From positions 62,001 through 126,000 of the forward strand of contig JASVEC010000036.1 in the NCBI GenBank assembly GCA_030770535.1: a stretch of DNA of 64,000 nucleotides, in the 5' to 3' direction. Positions 23,690-33,515 of the stretch are shown here, in pieces (positions within the stretch are counted from its first letter, which is position 1; each line of letters starts with the position of its first letter). The notes under the pieces were generated by a model, which saw only the letters and a program-made list of their open reading frames with translations, had not been told where the DNA came from and made no database searches. Source of the DNA: Batkoa obscura (lineage: Eukaryota; Entomophthoromycota; Entomophthoromycetes; Entomophthorales; Batkoaceae). A program made the position numbers and the translations under genes.

Positions 23690-24328
23690 TTAAACTGCTG
23701 GATTAATGGGCGCTGCAGGTGTTGCAGGTGTTGCAGGTGTTGCAAGTCCTACAGGTGATGCGGGAGATCCAGAAAATCCAGAACTTAGTGGATTTTTAGC
23801 TAAAATTCCGGAACCTGTTCCGCTGCTTCTTTCGTCAGTTCCATCAAAATCATGAATACCTCCAATACCACCACCTATTTTCGACACAGAGTTCTTGGCT
23901 ATAGAAAATCCAAAACCATCTTCTGCACGTCTTTGTTTTTTAGTTCCATCAAAATCATGAATACCTCCAATACCACCACCTATTTTCGACACAGAGTTCT
24001 TGGCTAAAGAAACCCCAAAACCATCTTCTGCACGTCTTTGTTTTTTAGTTCCATCAAAATCATGAATACCTCCAATACCACCACCTACTCTTTGTAATGA
24101 TTTACTAGCTAATGCAAATGCAAAACCATTTTCATCACGCTTTTCTATTTTTCTTGGCACAAATTCGCTATTGGTTATAAGGCCAGTAGCAATTCTACTT
24201 AAGGAGTCTTTTGTTAGTGAAAATTTAAAGTCATCAGCACGTCTTTGGATATTTTGATTTGGGATTGCAAGGGAGCTGTATCCAGTTAAAAGAGATAAAA
24301 CCAAGACAGTAATATGGGTTAATTGCAT
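23690..24328 (-). CDS. Kex2-processed repeat peptide precursor B (KEP-like)
   Basis: A 212-residue secreted precursor. A signal peptide (residues 1-~21, hydrophobic core VLVLSLLTGYSSLA) and a short pro-segment end in RR at 29-30. Four peptide units follow, each bounded by dibasic KR/RR: 31-64, 65-99, 100-134 and 135 onward. Units 2-4 are ~35 residues, start D/AE(D/N)GF and contain KIGGGIGGIHDFDGT; their DNA is nearly identical over ~105 bp per unit. The fourth unit runs into a Gly/Ser/Pro/Ala-rich tail with ATPATPATP. The unit layout parallels that of the divergently transcribed neighbour at 24697. Known precedents for this architecture are fungal pheromone precursors, repellent-type repeats, candidalysin-type Ece1 and fungal RiPP precursors; which applies here is unknown. 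A TATA-like box lies ~72 bp upstream (24400-24407). Confidence 0.85.
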   Translation of the reverse strand: MQLTHITVLVLSLLTGYSSLAIPNQNIQRRADDFKFSLTKDSLSRIATGLITNSEFVPRKIEKRDENGFAFALASKSLQRVGGGIGGIHDFDGTKKQRRAEDGFGVSLAKNSVSKIGGGIGGIHDFDGTKKQRRAEDGFGFSIAKNSVSKIGGGIGGIHDFDGTDERSSGTGSGILAKNPLSSGFSGSPASPVGLATPATPATPAAPINPAV

Positions 24329-24696
24329 ACTTAAAGATTAATATAAAATGTATTTATGATTAGAATATAACTTAATTAACTTCAAGTATCTATGTCGACC
24401 TTTTATATTTAGTTGTAAAAGTGCAAATGTAATTTCCGAGCTATTTTTTATTTCCTTTAGTCTATCAAACTCCTAAATAGAATGAATTTTTAATTCCTAC
24501 AAATTTTAAGCTCAACTGAAGATTAGACTATTATAACGGAAATTTTGAATTTTTAGTTTATTGTAAGAATAAGTAACAGGAGAATTAATTTATAGCAAAA
24601 TAAAACAATGTAAATTTTAAAAGTAAAAGTGTATAAAAGCAAAGTTCAATTGATTGCTGTCTATACTATTTTATAAATATCTTTGATTTAATAATA
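24329..24696. promoter_or_regulatory. Shared divergent promoter of the two Kex2-repeat genes
   Basis: A 368-bp region between the two start codons. A TATAAAAG box for the rightward gene lies at 24632-24639 (57 bp before its ATG) and a TATAAAAG on the minus strand at 24400-24407 (72 bp before the leftward ATG). The arrangement suggests co-expression of the two precursors (inference). Confidence 0.6.
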
Positions 24697-25440
24697 ATGA
24701 AAGCAAACATAGTTTCCATCATCGTTTCATGCTTAATTTTAGGTTACACTTCATTACCTATCGACTCCAATTTAATTAGACGTAATCCAGCCCCTGTGGA
24801 AGGCTTTGCTTTACTAGGAAATTCATTGGATAGGCTACAAGTTACTGCTCTAGGTGATGGTAAGTTCCGTCAAAAGAGCGAAATACCATTAAAAAGACGT
24901 GCTGAAGACTTTTTTGATTTTTCTGGAGTCGATGACTCATTACAGGGCTTACAAGTAGCTGGATTAGCTAGAGGGAACTTTAAAAAGAAAGAGGGATCAC
25001 TTGCTAAACGTGCTGAAGACTTTTTTGATTTTTCTGCAGTCGATGATTCATTGCAAGACTTACAAGTAGCTGGCGCAGCTAGAGGAAATTTTAAAAAGAA
25101 AGAGGGATCACTTGCTAAACGTGCTGAAGACTTTTTTGATTTTTCTGCAATCGATGACTCATTACAAGACTTACAAGTAGCTGGATTAGCCAGAGGAGAG
25201 TTCATAAAGAAGGAAGGGTCGTTAGAAAGACGTTCTGGAGATTTCTTCGAGTTTTCTGCAATCGATGACTCATTACAAGACTTACAAGTAGCTGGATTAG
25301 CTAGAGGGGAGTTCATAAAGAAGGAAGGGTCGTTAGAAAGACGTGATGAAGACTTCTTTGATTTTTCTGCAGTTGATGATTCATTGCAAGACTTACAAGT
25401 AGCTGGAGCAGCTAGAGGGGCTTTTAAGAAACGTGTTTAA
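24697..25440 (+). CDS. Kex2-processed repeat peptide precursor A (KEP-like)
   Basis: A 247-residue secreted precursor. Signal peptide at residues 1-~20, then RR at 28-29. Six repeats follow, separated by KR/RR: a diverged unit 30-68, four 37-residue units at 69-105, 106-142, 143-179 and 180-216, and a short last unit 217-247 ending KKRV. The unit core is EDFFDFSAVDDSLQDLQVAG, followed by LARG.F.KKEGSL and the dibasic site, giving an acidic, Phe-rich, amphipathic-looking peptide. There are no cysteines and no tyrosine in the repeats. Repeats are highly similar at DNA level, implying recent expansion or homogenisation. Released peptides are predicted by analogy with Kex2/Ste13 processing of fungal secreted peptides; receptor, toxin or adhesion roles are all open. 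Confidence 0.87.
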   Translation: MKANIVSIIVSCLILGYTSLPIDSNLIRRNPAPVEGFALLGNSLDRLQVTALGDGKFRQKSEIPLKRRAEDFFDFSGVDDSLQGLQVAGLARGNFKKKEGSLAKRAEDFFDFSAVDDSLQDLQVAGAARGNFKKKEGSLAKRAEDFFDFSAIDDSLQDLQVAGLARGEFIKKEGSLERRSGDFFEFSAIDDSLQDLQVAGLARGEFIKKEGSLERRDEDFFDFSAVDDSLQDLQVAGAARGAFKKRV

Positions 25441-26390
25441 ATTTGATTAAGATCCTTCGAGATTTAGAGGAATCATAATATGCTAAATAACTTCGTTTTC
25501 ATTTTATTAGACTCTTAATCCTTTATACTTTTATAAATTCGTCATCAAATATTGATTAACTTTAATTATTTAGTTTAATTTTTATCATTTATAACTCTTT
25601 TTCTCACTTTTAAACATACTTTTAAATATTATGTCTTATTGTTAATATTACAAAGCATTGAATAACTAATTATATAATATGCTCTTACAAATTACCAATT
25701 AAGTGGTACTTGGTATATTCATGGAGTGTTAATACATGGTTATGTTTTTTATTCAAGAATTGACCAAGAGTCTTTTTAAATTTAGGAATACAAAATGAGG
25801 AAATTGTTAAAAGGATGGAGCATATCTACATCTTATGATACCCTCTGCTTTATGAGATATCATTGATCCTAAAGTTAGTCTGAAGGTGAATCTCTTTAGA
25901 GTTTAGAACTTCAAATACTATTAAAGCATAACTTGTTTTTTTACGCTTATCAGAGTTCGCTATGAGCGGAACTACCTTGAGCCTGTTAAAATGAGATTTT
26001 GATAATTATACTACAACTAGCTTTTATCTTGAAGCTTTCAATACAGGTATATTAGCTTTCTTTAATTCTTGAAGGATTAAAAGATTTAGAAAATTAAAAC
26101 TGTGATTGAAATATGTTTCGTAGAGCTAATTCTGATTTTTTGACACCTTTTAAATTTTATCTATAAATTTAAAGACTTTCAAAGATATCTGCTATATCCT
26201 TTAAATTTAACTAGGATTAATAATATAAGCTTAATATAACTGCAAATAAACGCGAGGACCCAAAAAATAAAATAAACATACAAACAATACTCTAATTAAT
26301 TATCAGCTGTCCAATGAAATGGTACTTTACGCAGTATATAAAGGATAATATAGAACTATATCAAACTATTTTTAAACATTTTGAATAATA
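25441..26390. other. Intergenic; slightly GC-richer block inside
   Basis: About 950 bp. Roughly 25720-26000 is less AT-rich than its surroundings and might be an old insertion, but no coding or repeat signature is visible. A TATATAAAG box at ~26335-26343 lies about 50 bp before the next ATG. Confidence 0.45.
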
Positions 26391-27395
26391 ATGACAAACA
26401 CAGTTAAATTGACTTTGAATGATATTGAACATGCAGCTTCAAAGCTTGAAGGAAAAATTCACACAACTCCAGTGTTGACTTGTAGTAGTATAGACTCTAT
26501 GACTGATGGCAAAAACCTATATTTTAAATGTGAGAATTTACAAAAAATAGGTGCCTTTAAGATTCGAGGCGCCACTTATGCAATAGGTCAATTAGTAGAA
26601 TCAGTAGGTATTGAAGAAGTCCGTAAGAAAGGAATAGTAGCTCATTCTAGTGGAAACCACGCACAAGCAGTAGCTTTAGCCTCTAAATCTTTTGGAATCA
26701 ATAGTACTATTGTGCTTCCAAATAATTGCTCTAAAATAAAAGTAAAAGCTGTTTTAGGGTATGGCGCTAAGATTGTAGAATCTGGACCATCAGCTGAAAG
26801 TCGAGTTGAAACTGCTGAAAAGGTTGTTAAAGAAACTGGTGGCTATTTAATTCCTCCTTTTGATCACAAAGATATTGTAATCGGCCAAGGAACAGCTGCT
26901 TTAGAGTTACTTAAGCAGACTAAAGAAATGGGAGTAGCTTTAGATGCAGTAATTGCCCCTGTTAGCGGAGGTGGGCTATTATCTGGCACTCTTTTAGCAG
27001 TAAAAGGATTTAGTAGTAGCATCAAAGGGTTTGCTGGTGAACCAAAAGGTGCTGATGATTGTTATCAATCAATTAAGAGTGGTAAGTATGTTCCTTCTGT
27101 AAAACCAAATACCATTGCAGATGGATTAAGATCTAGTATGAGTGATTTGACTTATGGAATAATCAAAGAAAATTTGGACGATATATTTACTGTCACTGAA
27201 GATGAAATTATCAAAGCTATGAGAATAATTTGGGAACGAATGAAGTTAGTTGTTGAGCCTTCTGGTGCTGTACCTCTGGCTGCAATTTTATTCAATGAAG
27301 AATTTAAACAAAAGTATGCTGATGTCAAAAATATCGGATTAATCATATCAGGCGGAAATATTGAATTAGATTCCTTCTTTGATTCACTTAAATAA
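26391..27395 (+). CDS. Serine racemase / serine-threonine dehydratase family PLP enzyme
   Basis: A single exon of 334 residues, the normal length for eukaryotic serine racemase and yeast Sry1. Fold-type II PLP enzyme: the Schiff-base lysine is K57 in FKIRGA, the SSGNHAQ substrate loop is at 86-92, and the glycine-rich phosphate loop SGGGLLSG is at 192-199. A metal site matching E/A/D of serine racemases is present as E217, A221 and D223 (GEPKGADD), which argues for the serine racemase/3-hydroxyaspartate dehydratase branch rather than biosynthetic Ilv1; the C-terminal ACT regulatory domain of Ilv1 is absent. Likely cytosolic: it interconverts L- and D-serine and/or eliminates ammonia from serine, threonine or hydroxyaspartate. 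Confidence 0.93.
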   Translation: MTNTVKLTLNDIEHAASKLEGKIHTTPVLTCSSIDSMTDGKNLYFKCENLQKIGAFKIRGATYAIGQLVESVGIEEVRKKGIVAHSSGNHAQAVALASKSFGINSTIVLPNNCSKIKVKAVLGYGAKIVESGPSAESRVETAEKVVKETGGYLIPPFDHKDIVIGQGTAALELLKQTKEMGVALDAVIAPVSGGGLLSGTLLAVKGFSSSIKGFAGEPKGADDCYQSIKSGKYVPSVKPNTIADGLRSSMSDLTYGIIKENLDDIFTVTEDEIIKAMRIIWERMKLVVEPSGAVPLAAILFNEEFKQKYADVKNIGLIISGGNIELDSFFDSLK

Positions 27396-28205
27396 ACATT
27401 TCTTTGAAAGTTAATAAATTTATACAAAATAGTAGCATTATTAAATTTTGTAGAAACTTTACTGTACTTTAGAACAATAGCAGTTTACTGATAATATACA
27501 GTTATATAATATAAGCATATATAAGAGATTTGAAGAGTACTTGGTAAATAAATATATTAAACAAAATACTTTGGCACTATTCTATGCTATATAAAGAAAA
27601 CAAACAGGTAAGGAATTAAAAACAGAAAGCTGAATAAATAATAATTGTAGTCGTTGTTAAATATTTGAATCTATCATAATAAAACTTATCAACATTTTTA
27701 AGATATTAGAGAATCCTTGATCAAAACATCATCTATAAAGTTGTGATATGAAGTTGAATTATAGTATACTGTAAGAATAAATATGACTGCTATCAGATAA
27801 AATCGTATACTTGTCGCAAAAATATTTTTTAGATGTATTATGGTAGAGTTAAATGTATTTTTATAGCCTGTATAATTTTGGGTATATTTCATTCCAATTG
27901 GAATCTATGATGCTATTCACCTCAACGAAATCTAGTAAATCTCTACTTTCAATTTGCTAACATACCTCATATCAAGAGTTTAGATATAAACAGTTTAGAA
28001 ATGTAAATAGTAAAAAAGCGTTAAAATCGTTTATACTAAGTTAGTCCAATATTATATAGGACAACAAAAAATAAATACTTTTGATGCAAATGAAGCTAAT
28101 TTTGCTATGAATGGATAGATTAAGATAAAAATTAAACTAACAAAAACAAGCTTAAAGTTTGAATTTAAGGAAGTTAGACAGATTTTAATGACACAGATGA
28201 AAGAT
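27396..28205. other. Convergent intergenic region, nothing recognised
   Basis: About 800 bp of AT-rich DNA between the stops of the PLP enzyme and the PDCD5 gene. A 64-codon minus-strand frame at 27698-27892 has no supporting features. Confidence 0.5.
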
Positions 28206-28571
28206 TTATAAATCAAATTCTTCTTCTTCCTCATCATCATACCGTTTTCGTTGAAAACGAATTTTACCTTGATTATTCTCTTTATTAGGATTTTGGCTTC
28301 CTCCATCTAACATTTGGATCAACATGGACTCACTAACTTTATTTCTCAATTGCCCAGTTTTAGCTAGATAAATGATTTTATTTTCAATTTCTAACGCCCT
28401 TTCACTTTTTACCATTTTAACTCTATTCAACCTTTCCCTTGCTTCGAAATCCAATATGGTACTTAATATCTCCTCTCTTGCTGCTTGTTGTGCTTGAAGT
28501 TCGGCTTCACTGGGTTGATTACCTCTCCCTTGTTTTCCTTGATTATTTGACGTAAGCTCTTCAATATTCAT
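28206..28571 (-). CDS. PDCD5: PDCD5 family DNA-binding protein (TFAR19-like)
   Basis: A single exon of 121 residues, typical for the family. After a Gln-rich N terminus comes the three-helix PDCD5 core: EEILSTILDFEARERLNRVKMVK, a second helix ALEIENKIIYLAKTGQL, then KVSESMLIQML, ending in IRFQRKRYDDEEEEEF. The basic-then-acidic tail (K/RFxRRK then a run of Glu/Asp) is the family hallmark in archaea and eukaryotes. In animals the protein acts with the chaperonin CCT and in apoptosis; the fungal role is less clear. The gene is followed downstream by an AT-rich spacer and lies head-to-tail with the STIMATE-type gene, on the same strand. Confidence 0.92.
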   Translation of the reverse strand: MNIEELTSNNQGKQGRGNQPSEAELQAQQAAREEILSTILDFEARERLNRVKMVKSERALEIENKIIYLAKTGQLRNKVSESMLIQMLDGGSQNPNKENNQGKIRFQRKRYDDEEEEEFDL

Positions 28572-28861
28572 TGTATGTATATAATTTAAAACTAAAACTT
28601 AATACTATCTCATGTTTTAACTTGGTAGCTCTCTCTTTTGATTGGTCAAACTAAAAAAGTTTTGATTTTTGATTTTTTATTGGCTTAAAGTCAATGCTTG
28701 CTATATTCTTTTCAATTTGTAATGTAATAATAATATAAAATACATAAGGTAAAATTTAACAATAATACAAGGGTTTAATATCATAGTAATAAGAATAAAC
28801 TAACAGGTTGGTAGATAGTAGAAAATAAGATGAAAGGTGTCTAATTATTATAAAATAAATA

Positions 28862-29688
28862 TTAAGATTTGGACGAGTCATTTAGCATGGGAGAATCGAG
28901 TTTGAAATCAACTTCATCTGGTGAAGGTAGTTCGTTACTAATCAATAAAGGCAAAATAGCTGGTGAGGAATGGTTCGAGTCTATTATTTTTTCATTGTTG
29001 CCCATAATAATACAATCAACTAGACAAAATTGTAAAATGTTTAAAATGGTGGGCAAAATCATCATAACTAATACAATCTGATATCTTGAATCATTTAATC
29101 TTTCTAAAGGCGAAAGTACTAAATGTCCCAAATAAAGAATATAAGGAAACAGAGATATTATTATGTAGATTAATATTTTCATAATAATTAAACTCATTAG
29201 GAATAAACCTAGCTGCTTAAGATAAATACTAAATTGGATTGGAGTTCCATAATTTCCAGAGTCGGCTAATTGGGAATACTTGTGGTTTTTTAGCACTTTA
29301 TTCATTATGTCAATTATAATGTACAAAATAAATACACCTAACGTTGTATCTAATAATAAATTTAATAAATACCATAAACAGGGATTAGAATATTTTTCAT
29401 TCTCTCGCCCACTTTCTCCAGATATAAATATATTGAAAAAATGAATCATTAATGCCCCAAAGCCTTGTTTACTTACATCAAAAAACCTGATATCAAATAT
29501 AAGCAAAAAATAACCAAAAAAATAACTAAAAATAAGCGATGTAGTTAAACTTACCAAATTAAAAAAGCTCTACGTGGGTGTTCCGTATACCTTTTAAATA
29601 CCAAAGAAGAAATAGCTAACATACCCATAATTCCTTGAACCATTATTGCAAATGGGCCTAACAGCTCACATTGTTTATTTAAAACCAT
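28862..29688 (-). CDS. STIMATE (TMEM110)-type multipass membrane protein
   Basis: Two exons, 29555-29688 and 28862-29486, with a 68-bp intron; 252 residues. The splice joins AFLI with WFFDVSKQGFGA, the signature of the STIMATE/vacuolar membrane protein family (Pfam PF12400). Four or five hydrophobic segments are visible: near residues 10-30, FGALMIHFFNIFI, NLLLDTTLGVFILYIII, LFLMSLIIMKILIYIII and IVLVMMILPTILNILQF. The family motif NYG.P......QLG..L is present. Animal STIMATE promotes STIM1 conversion at ER-plasma membrane junctions; fungal members are known mainly as vacuolar or ER membrane proteins of unknown role. The tail is Ser/Asp-rich and cytosolic. Confidence 0.9.
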
Positions 29689-30127
29689 TTTATTATTTAA
29701 AAAATTAAAGAAAAATAAAAAATAAAAAAACTTAAAGTGTATCCCATCATTCTATTGGTTATAGAACCTCAGTTCGTATGACGCTTCTATTACTTTAATC
29801 CTCTCTAAAACATTATTTTTGCATGTTTTTGTAAGCCTAAGTATCTTCTATATCTAGTAATAGTTCAACAATTGGTTAAAAGTTTGATCATATACTAATT
29901 TAGTTAATATAAAATAAATATGATCTAATCAATCAGTTGGTAAGCAAAATGAATTTTAATAAATTCTATTTAATAGATCAACACGGAGACTAAATAATAA
30001 CAAAATAAAATGAAACGGAAAAATGTAAAATAAACAAATGATATATAAACAATCGAGTTATTATGGCTTCTAAGCTAATAATTCCCTCTTGATTCCTTTA
30101 CTTTTACTCTTGTATTGTTTTTTTAAT
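29689..30127. other. Divergent intergenic region
   Basis: About 440 bp. A TATATAAA box at ~30042-30049 precedes the small secreted gene by ~79 bp. Nothing else was recognised. Confidence 0.5.
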
Positions 30128-30298
30128 ATGAAATTCCAAGCCTTAATTTTATTATCAATCACAAGTTCAATCTTTTCATTGTCAGTACCATTATATCGTC
30201 GTCAAGGCGTTGAAGGGAACAAATCTCCTGGAATTATAGAGAATACATTTGATGAGCTTCAACTTAATATAATTGGTATTAAACTTTCTAACCAATAA
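30128..30298 (+). CDS. Small secreted protein with one dibasic site (single-unit KEP-like)
   Basis: A 56-residue frame beginning MKFQALILLSITSS, a clear signal peptide (to about residue 18), then a short pro-segment ending in RR (LYRR) and one mature segment of ~32 residues. The mature part contains FDELQLNIIG, which resembles the DSLQDLQVAG core of the repeat precursor at 24697 and may be a single-unit relative. No cysteines. Too short for certainty, but the signal peptide, the TATA box and the dibasic site together support a real gene. Confidence 0.6.
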   Translation: MKFQALILLSITSSIFSLSVPLYRRQGVEGNKSPGIIENTFDELQLNIIGIKLSNQ

Positions 30299-30777
30299 AT
30301 TTTATAAAACTTTCATTTTAACATATCAAATAATTTATACTTTTCTAAATTGCCTTATTTTTAATAAAAGTAACAACTTTCTGTAAAAAAATTATTATAA
30401 ACATAAATGAGACAACTCTTAATAATAAGAAATATGTAAAATTGAAAACATGGATGCTTTTTTTGTTTTATCACTTTCCAATTTTTAAGCGTTATCAAGT
30501 GGAAAAAATCTTAACAAATTTCTTAGACAAAAATAGATATTCTCATATACTTTATATTGGTGAAGTTTAATAATTAAATGTTAGTTCATAAAAATATCAT
30601 AGACTAAGTTTTGTTCCATTTTAAATAGAAAACAATAAAAATTATAACTTGAATAAAGATTAATATGTAATATTATTTATTATAATATTATTATAGAAAA
30701 TGAGTTCATTTAATATAATGCTGCTATATGAAAGAACCCGTTTAAAGTTACCGCTGTGGTTGTAATTATGACTGCAA
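30299..30777. other. Convergent spacer with MITE copy 8
   Basis: About 480 bp between the stops of two small secreted-protein genes; contains a degenerate MITE at 30448-30548. Confidence 0.55.
30448..30548 (-). mobile_element. MITE-like element, copy 8 (degenerate)
   Basis: Reverse copy with decayed ends (ACATGGATGCTTTTTTTG to TTCTCATAT); internal TTTTTAAGCG and TGGAAAAA remain. Confidence 0.6.
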
Positions 30778-31116
30778 TTATGGTTGTAATTGTGATTGTA
30801 ATTGTGATTGTGATTGTGGTTGTGATTGTGATTGTGATTGTGATTGTGATTGTGATTGTGATTGTGATTGTGATTGTGATTGTGGTTGTGATTGTGGTTG
30901 TGACTGTCCTTGTCCTTGTCCTTGTCCCAATGCTTTTGGTGCAGTTACATCAGCCACTAGTTGATCTTGTTTTATACTTTCAAGTGCAAGGGGGCCTTTA
31001 CTACTTAACACATCTAAAGAAAAATCAGAGATTATATTTTGAATCCCAAGCACCTGCTTTGGATGAGGTATAGAAAGAACGATTGAAATTAATAATGCGA
31101 ATACAAAAACTCTCAT
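30778..31116 (-). CDS. Small secreted protein with polymorphic Gln-Ser repeat tail
   Basis: A 112-residue frame. The signal peptide is residues 1-~16 (VFVFALLISIVLS), then an unremarkable ~45-residue segment, then from ~64 to the end an uninterrupted Gln-Gly, Gln-Ser and Gln-Pro dipeptide repeat. The tail is encoded by a hexanucleotide array (30784-30905), so its length is expected to vary between strains. A TATATAA box on the minus strand lies about 40 bp upstream of the ATG. No cysteines, no anchor. Family not recognised; Gln-rich secreted tails of this type suggest a wall or matrix component (weak inference). Confidence 0.65.
   Translation of the reverse strand: MRVFVFALLISIVLSIPHPKQVLGIQNIISDFSLDVLSSKGPLALESIKQDQLVADVTAPKALGQGQGQGQSQPQSQPQSQSQSQSQSQSQSQSQSQSQPQSQSQLQSQLQP
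30784..30905. repeat. Hexanucleotide array (ATTGTG)n inside a coding region
   Basis: About 20 imperfect tandem copies of ATTGTG with GTTGTG variants. On the minus strand it codes Gln-Ser and Gln-Pro dipeptides of the gene at 30778-31116; the unit is a multiple of three, so length change keeps frame. Confidence 0.9.
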
Positions 31117-31966
31117 GGTTTTATGAAAAAATAATACAAATTTTTACTACCATTTATATAGTATTTATCTGTCATGTTTTGTTACAAAACAAAAGATATG
31201 TATGGACGTTGAGTTGATCTTATTTCCAGCTATATCAATCTAAACTGAATATTGAATTTGAATTTACATAGGAAACACTTTTTTATTAAATCATGATTAT
31301 AAACAATATTAACGTTTAATTTTTAGTGTAATTTTAACCAATTCAATTTGTCACTATCAAGTTAAAAATATCCGAGTGAGAATCTCCATTTTTTTAGAAA
31401 GACAAAGAGAAAAGAGCACTAAACCGGTTCAATGTAATTACAACGACTAAATGCACCAAAAATATTTCGATAAACGTTTCATTTCTTTAAAAGTCAATTT
31501 CAAAGTTTAACATCATAGAAAGATTTTATACCAATTCTTCAACTTAATAGCTGCTTTTGTGGATTGATTATCTATAATTGATTGAAGTGGCTTAATAGTG
31601 TTAGTAAACTGAATTTCTAGTATAGAATGCTAAATTAAAAGCTGGCTATTATTCTAGCTATATAACAATAAACTAGAATTTAAAATGCATCTTTAATTTT
31701 TGTTAACTGAAACAGAAGATGGATTTATATAAACTAAGCTGTTATTCTTATACAAACTCAACTATAAGAGTAGTGGTATTTTTGTCATTGTTTAAATTAT
31801 TAAAAATACAACGATATTTAAGTTAATTATGATTTATGTTAAATAGCATAAAATGTTACTATATTAATATTTATACGCTTTAAAAGGATGATATACATGA
31901 ATCCTTAATTCATCTTTATTTTATACGATAGTTGAAATTTAGAAAAATTATCATAAGATGTTAATG
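31117..31966. other. Intergenic, nothing recognised
   Basis: About 850 bp of AT-rich DNA between two small secreted genes on the same strand. Confidence 0.5.
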
Positions 31967-32080
31967 CTAATGGCGACCATGGTGACCATGTCTGCCTTTA
32001 GGTGCAGCAGGAGCATTAGGGTGATTTAATGGAATTGCAACAATTAGGGACAATAAAGCTATCAAGGTAAAGTATTTCAT
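31967..32080 (-). CDS. 37-residue secreted His/Pro-rich peptide
   Basis: ATG at 32078-32080, TAG at 31967-31969. The product is a signal peptide (MKYFTLIALLSLIVA) followed by only ~22 residues, IPLNHPNAPAAPKG then RHGHHGRH. A TATAAAA box on the minus strand (~32119-32127) lies ~40 bp upstream. The signal peptide, start context and promoter-like box argue for a real gene despite its length. The His-rich tail could bind Cu, Zn or Ni, or act like histatin-type peptides; both ideas are inference. Too short for standard gene calling. Confidence 0.55.
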   Translation of the reverse strand: MKYFTLIALLSLIVAIPLNHPNAPAAPKGRHGHHGRH

Positions 32081-33515
32081 TTTTGTTATAGATTATTGAC
32101 AACTTTGGTGAATTATAAGGTTTTATAGTGTTTAATTTAGCCTAGCAACTGTTTTATATTTTGCTTGACTATCACAAAGTTTTAGAATATTTAAAGAGTA
32201 ATGATAGACCAAAGTTTTAATGTAAAATTACATTTAAAAGTTAGATCCCAACTTAAATATGTAGGATTATATAACTGAAGCTCTACTTTAAAATAGATAA
32301 TATTTGATTTAAATAAACTCAACCACAAGAGTAATGGTCTTTTTACTGCTAAAACAAATTTGAAAAAAGATGAAAAGCTTAGTTAAATTTCAAACTGGAT
32401 AATACCCATTTTTAGCTTATATATATCCAAGGGCAAAAGATATACACCAAGCCTTATTTTGAAAATGTCCCCATTATTTAAGTTGAGTAAATAACTTTAC
32501 ATGCTCAACTTTGAATCTACTTACTTGAATTTCTATTATATTACTATATGAGCAAAGGTATATACTGTTTCAGGAAGTAAAATGTGAGAAAAGTTTTATA
32601 TGATCCACTGAAACTGGCTTAACTAAAATAACAAAGTTATAAAGACAAAAAGTTCCACTTTTCACTACCTCAATTGATATCTAACAGTAAATTGAAAGCT
32701 CTTGTAACTTTGTTTTTATCTAGAACATTATAATATTTTTTTTGGTCTATATTCAACAGACATTATGGTTGATTAATGGATAATAAGATATAATGAAACA
32801 CTTGCTTGTTTCACAATATTGAATCTTTTAATCTTTGAAAGGTCATAAAAATCTTAAATGTTCCTGAAATTAAAATGATCATTAAATTTTGTGGCACTAA
32901 AAATGTTTTAAAACTTTAGAAACTGGTGAATTTATTTTGTACAGTATTGTAGAACAGAATTTGAAATAAAATAGAATATTTGAAATACTGAAATGTCTTG
33001 AATTTTATTTAAAATTTTCTTATTTTTTATTGCTCAAAGGTTAAGTCCCTTGTTCTCAAATCAAATGAGAATTGTAGCTTAATTAAGTCTAATATCACAA
33101 ATTCTATTAACTGTTGCTACTAAATATTTTTTTAACTATCCACTATAAATAAAAAGCTGAATGGTATTTAAAAATACTATGTTTATCCTTGTATTAACTG
33201 TATCTTATATTTCTAAAAAGCTTATTGTTATGCTATTATAATATTATATTTATAAATTAAAGCTTTCATGATGTATTGAAACTAAAAGTAAAGTTACTAT
33301 TCATAGTTAATTAAGAATATCCTATCAAGCTGATAATAAAATAGCGTATAGGAAATTAATTAAAAATAGACTGCCAATAATGTTTGTCTGCTATCCATTT
33401 CTATTGGAATACATTGAACAAAGCATATTCTACGCTTCAAGAATGGAATGATTGAAAAATCCACTTATGAAATGAGGAATCACTCCAAGTCTTTTAATTG
33501 GCTGAGGGCGCTAAA
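32081..33515. other. Intergenic, nothing recognised
   Basis: About 1.4 kb of AT-rich DNA, divergent promoters of the His-rich peptide and homeodomain genes. No MITE copy. Confidence 0.5.

Noticed and set aside
24870-25316. 148-codon antisense frame over the Kex2-repeat gene
   Set aside because: Shadow of the sense repeats; the sense strand has the signal peptide, TATA box and dibasic sites.
24697-25440. Alpha-factor-type mating pheromone
   Set aside because: The units are 37 residues, long and acidic, without the Trp/Pro-rich short core of alpha-type pheromones, and no CaaX motif of a-type pheromones is present. A signalling role is not excluded.
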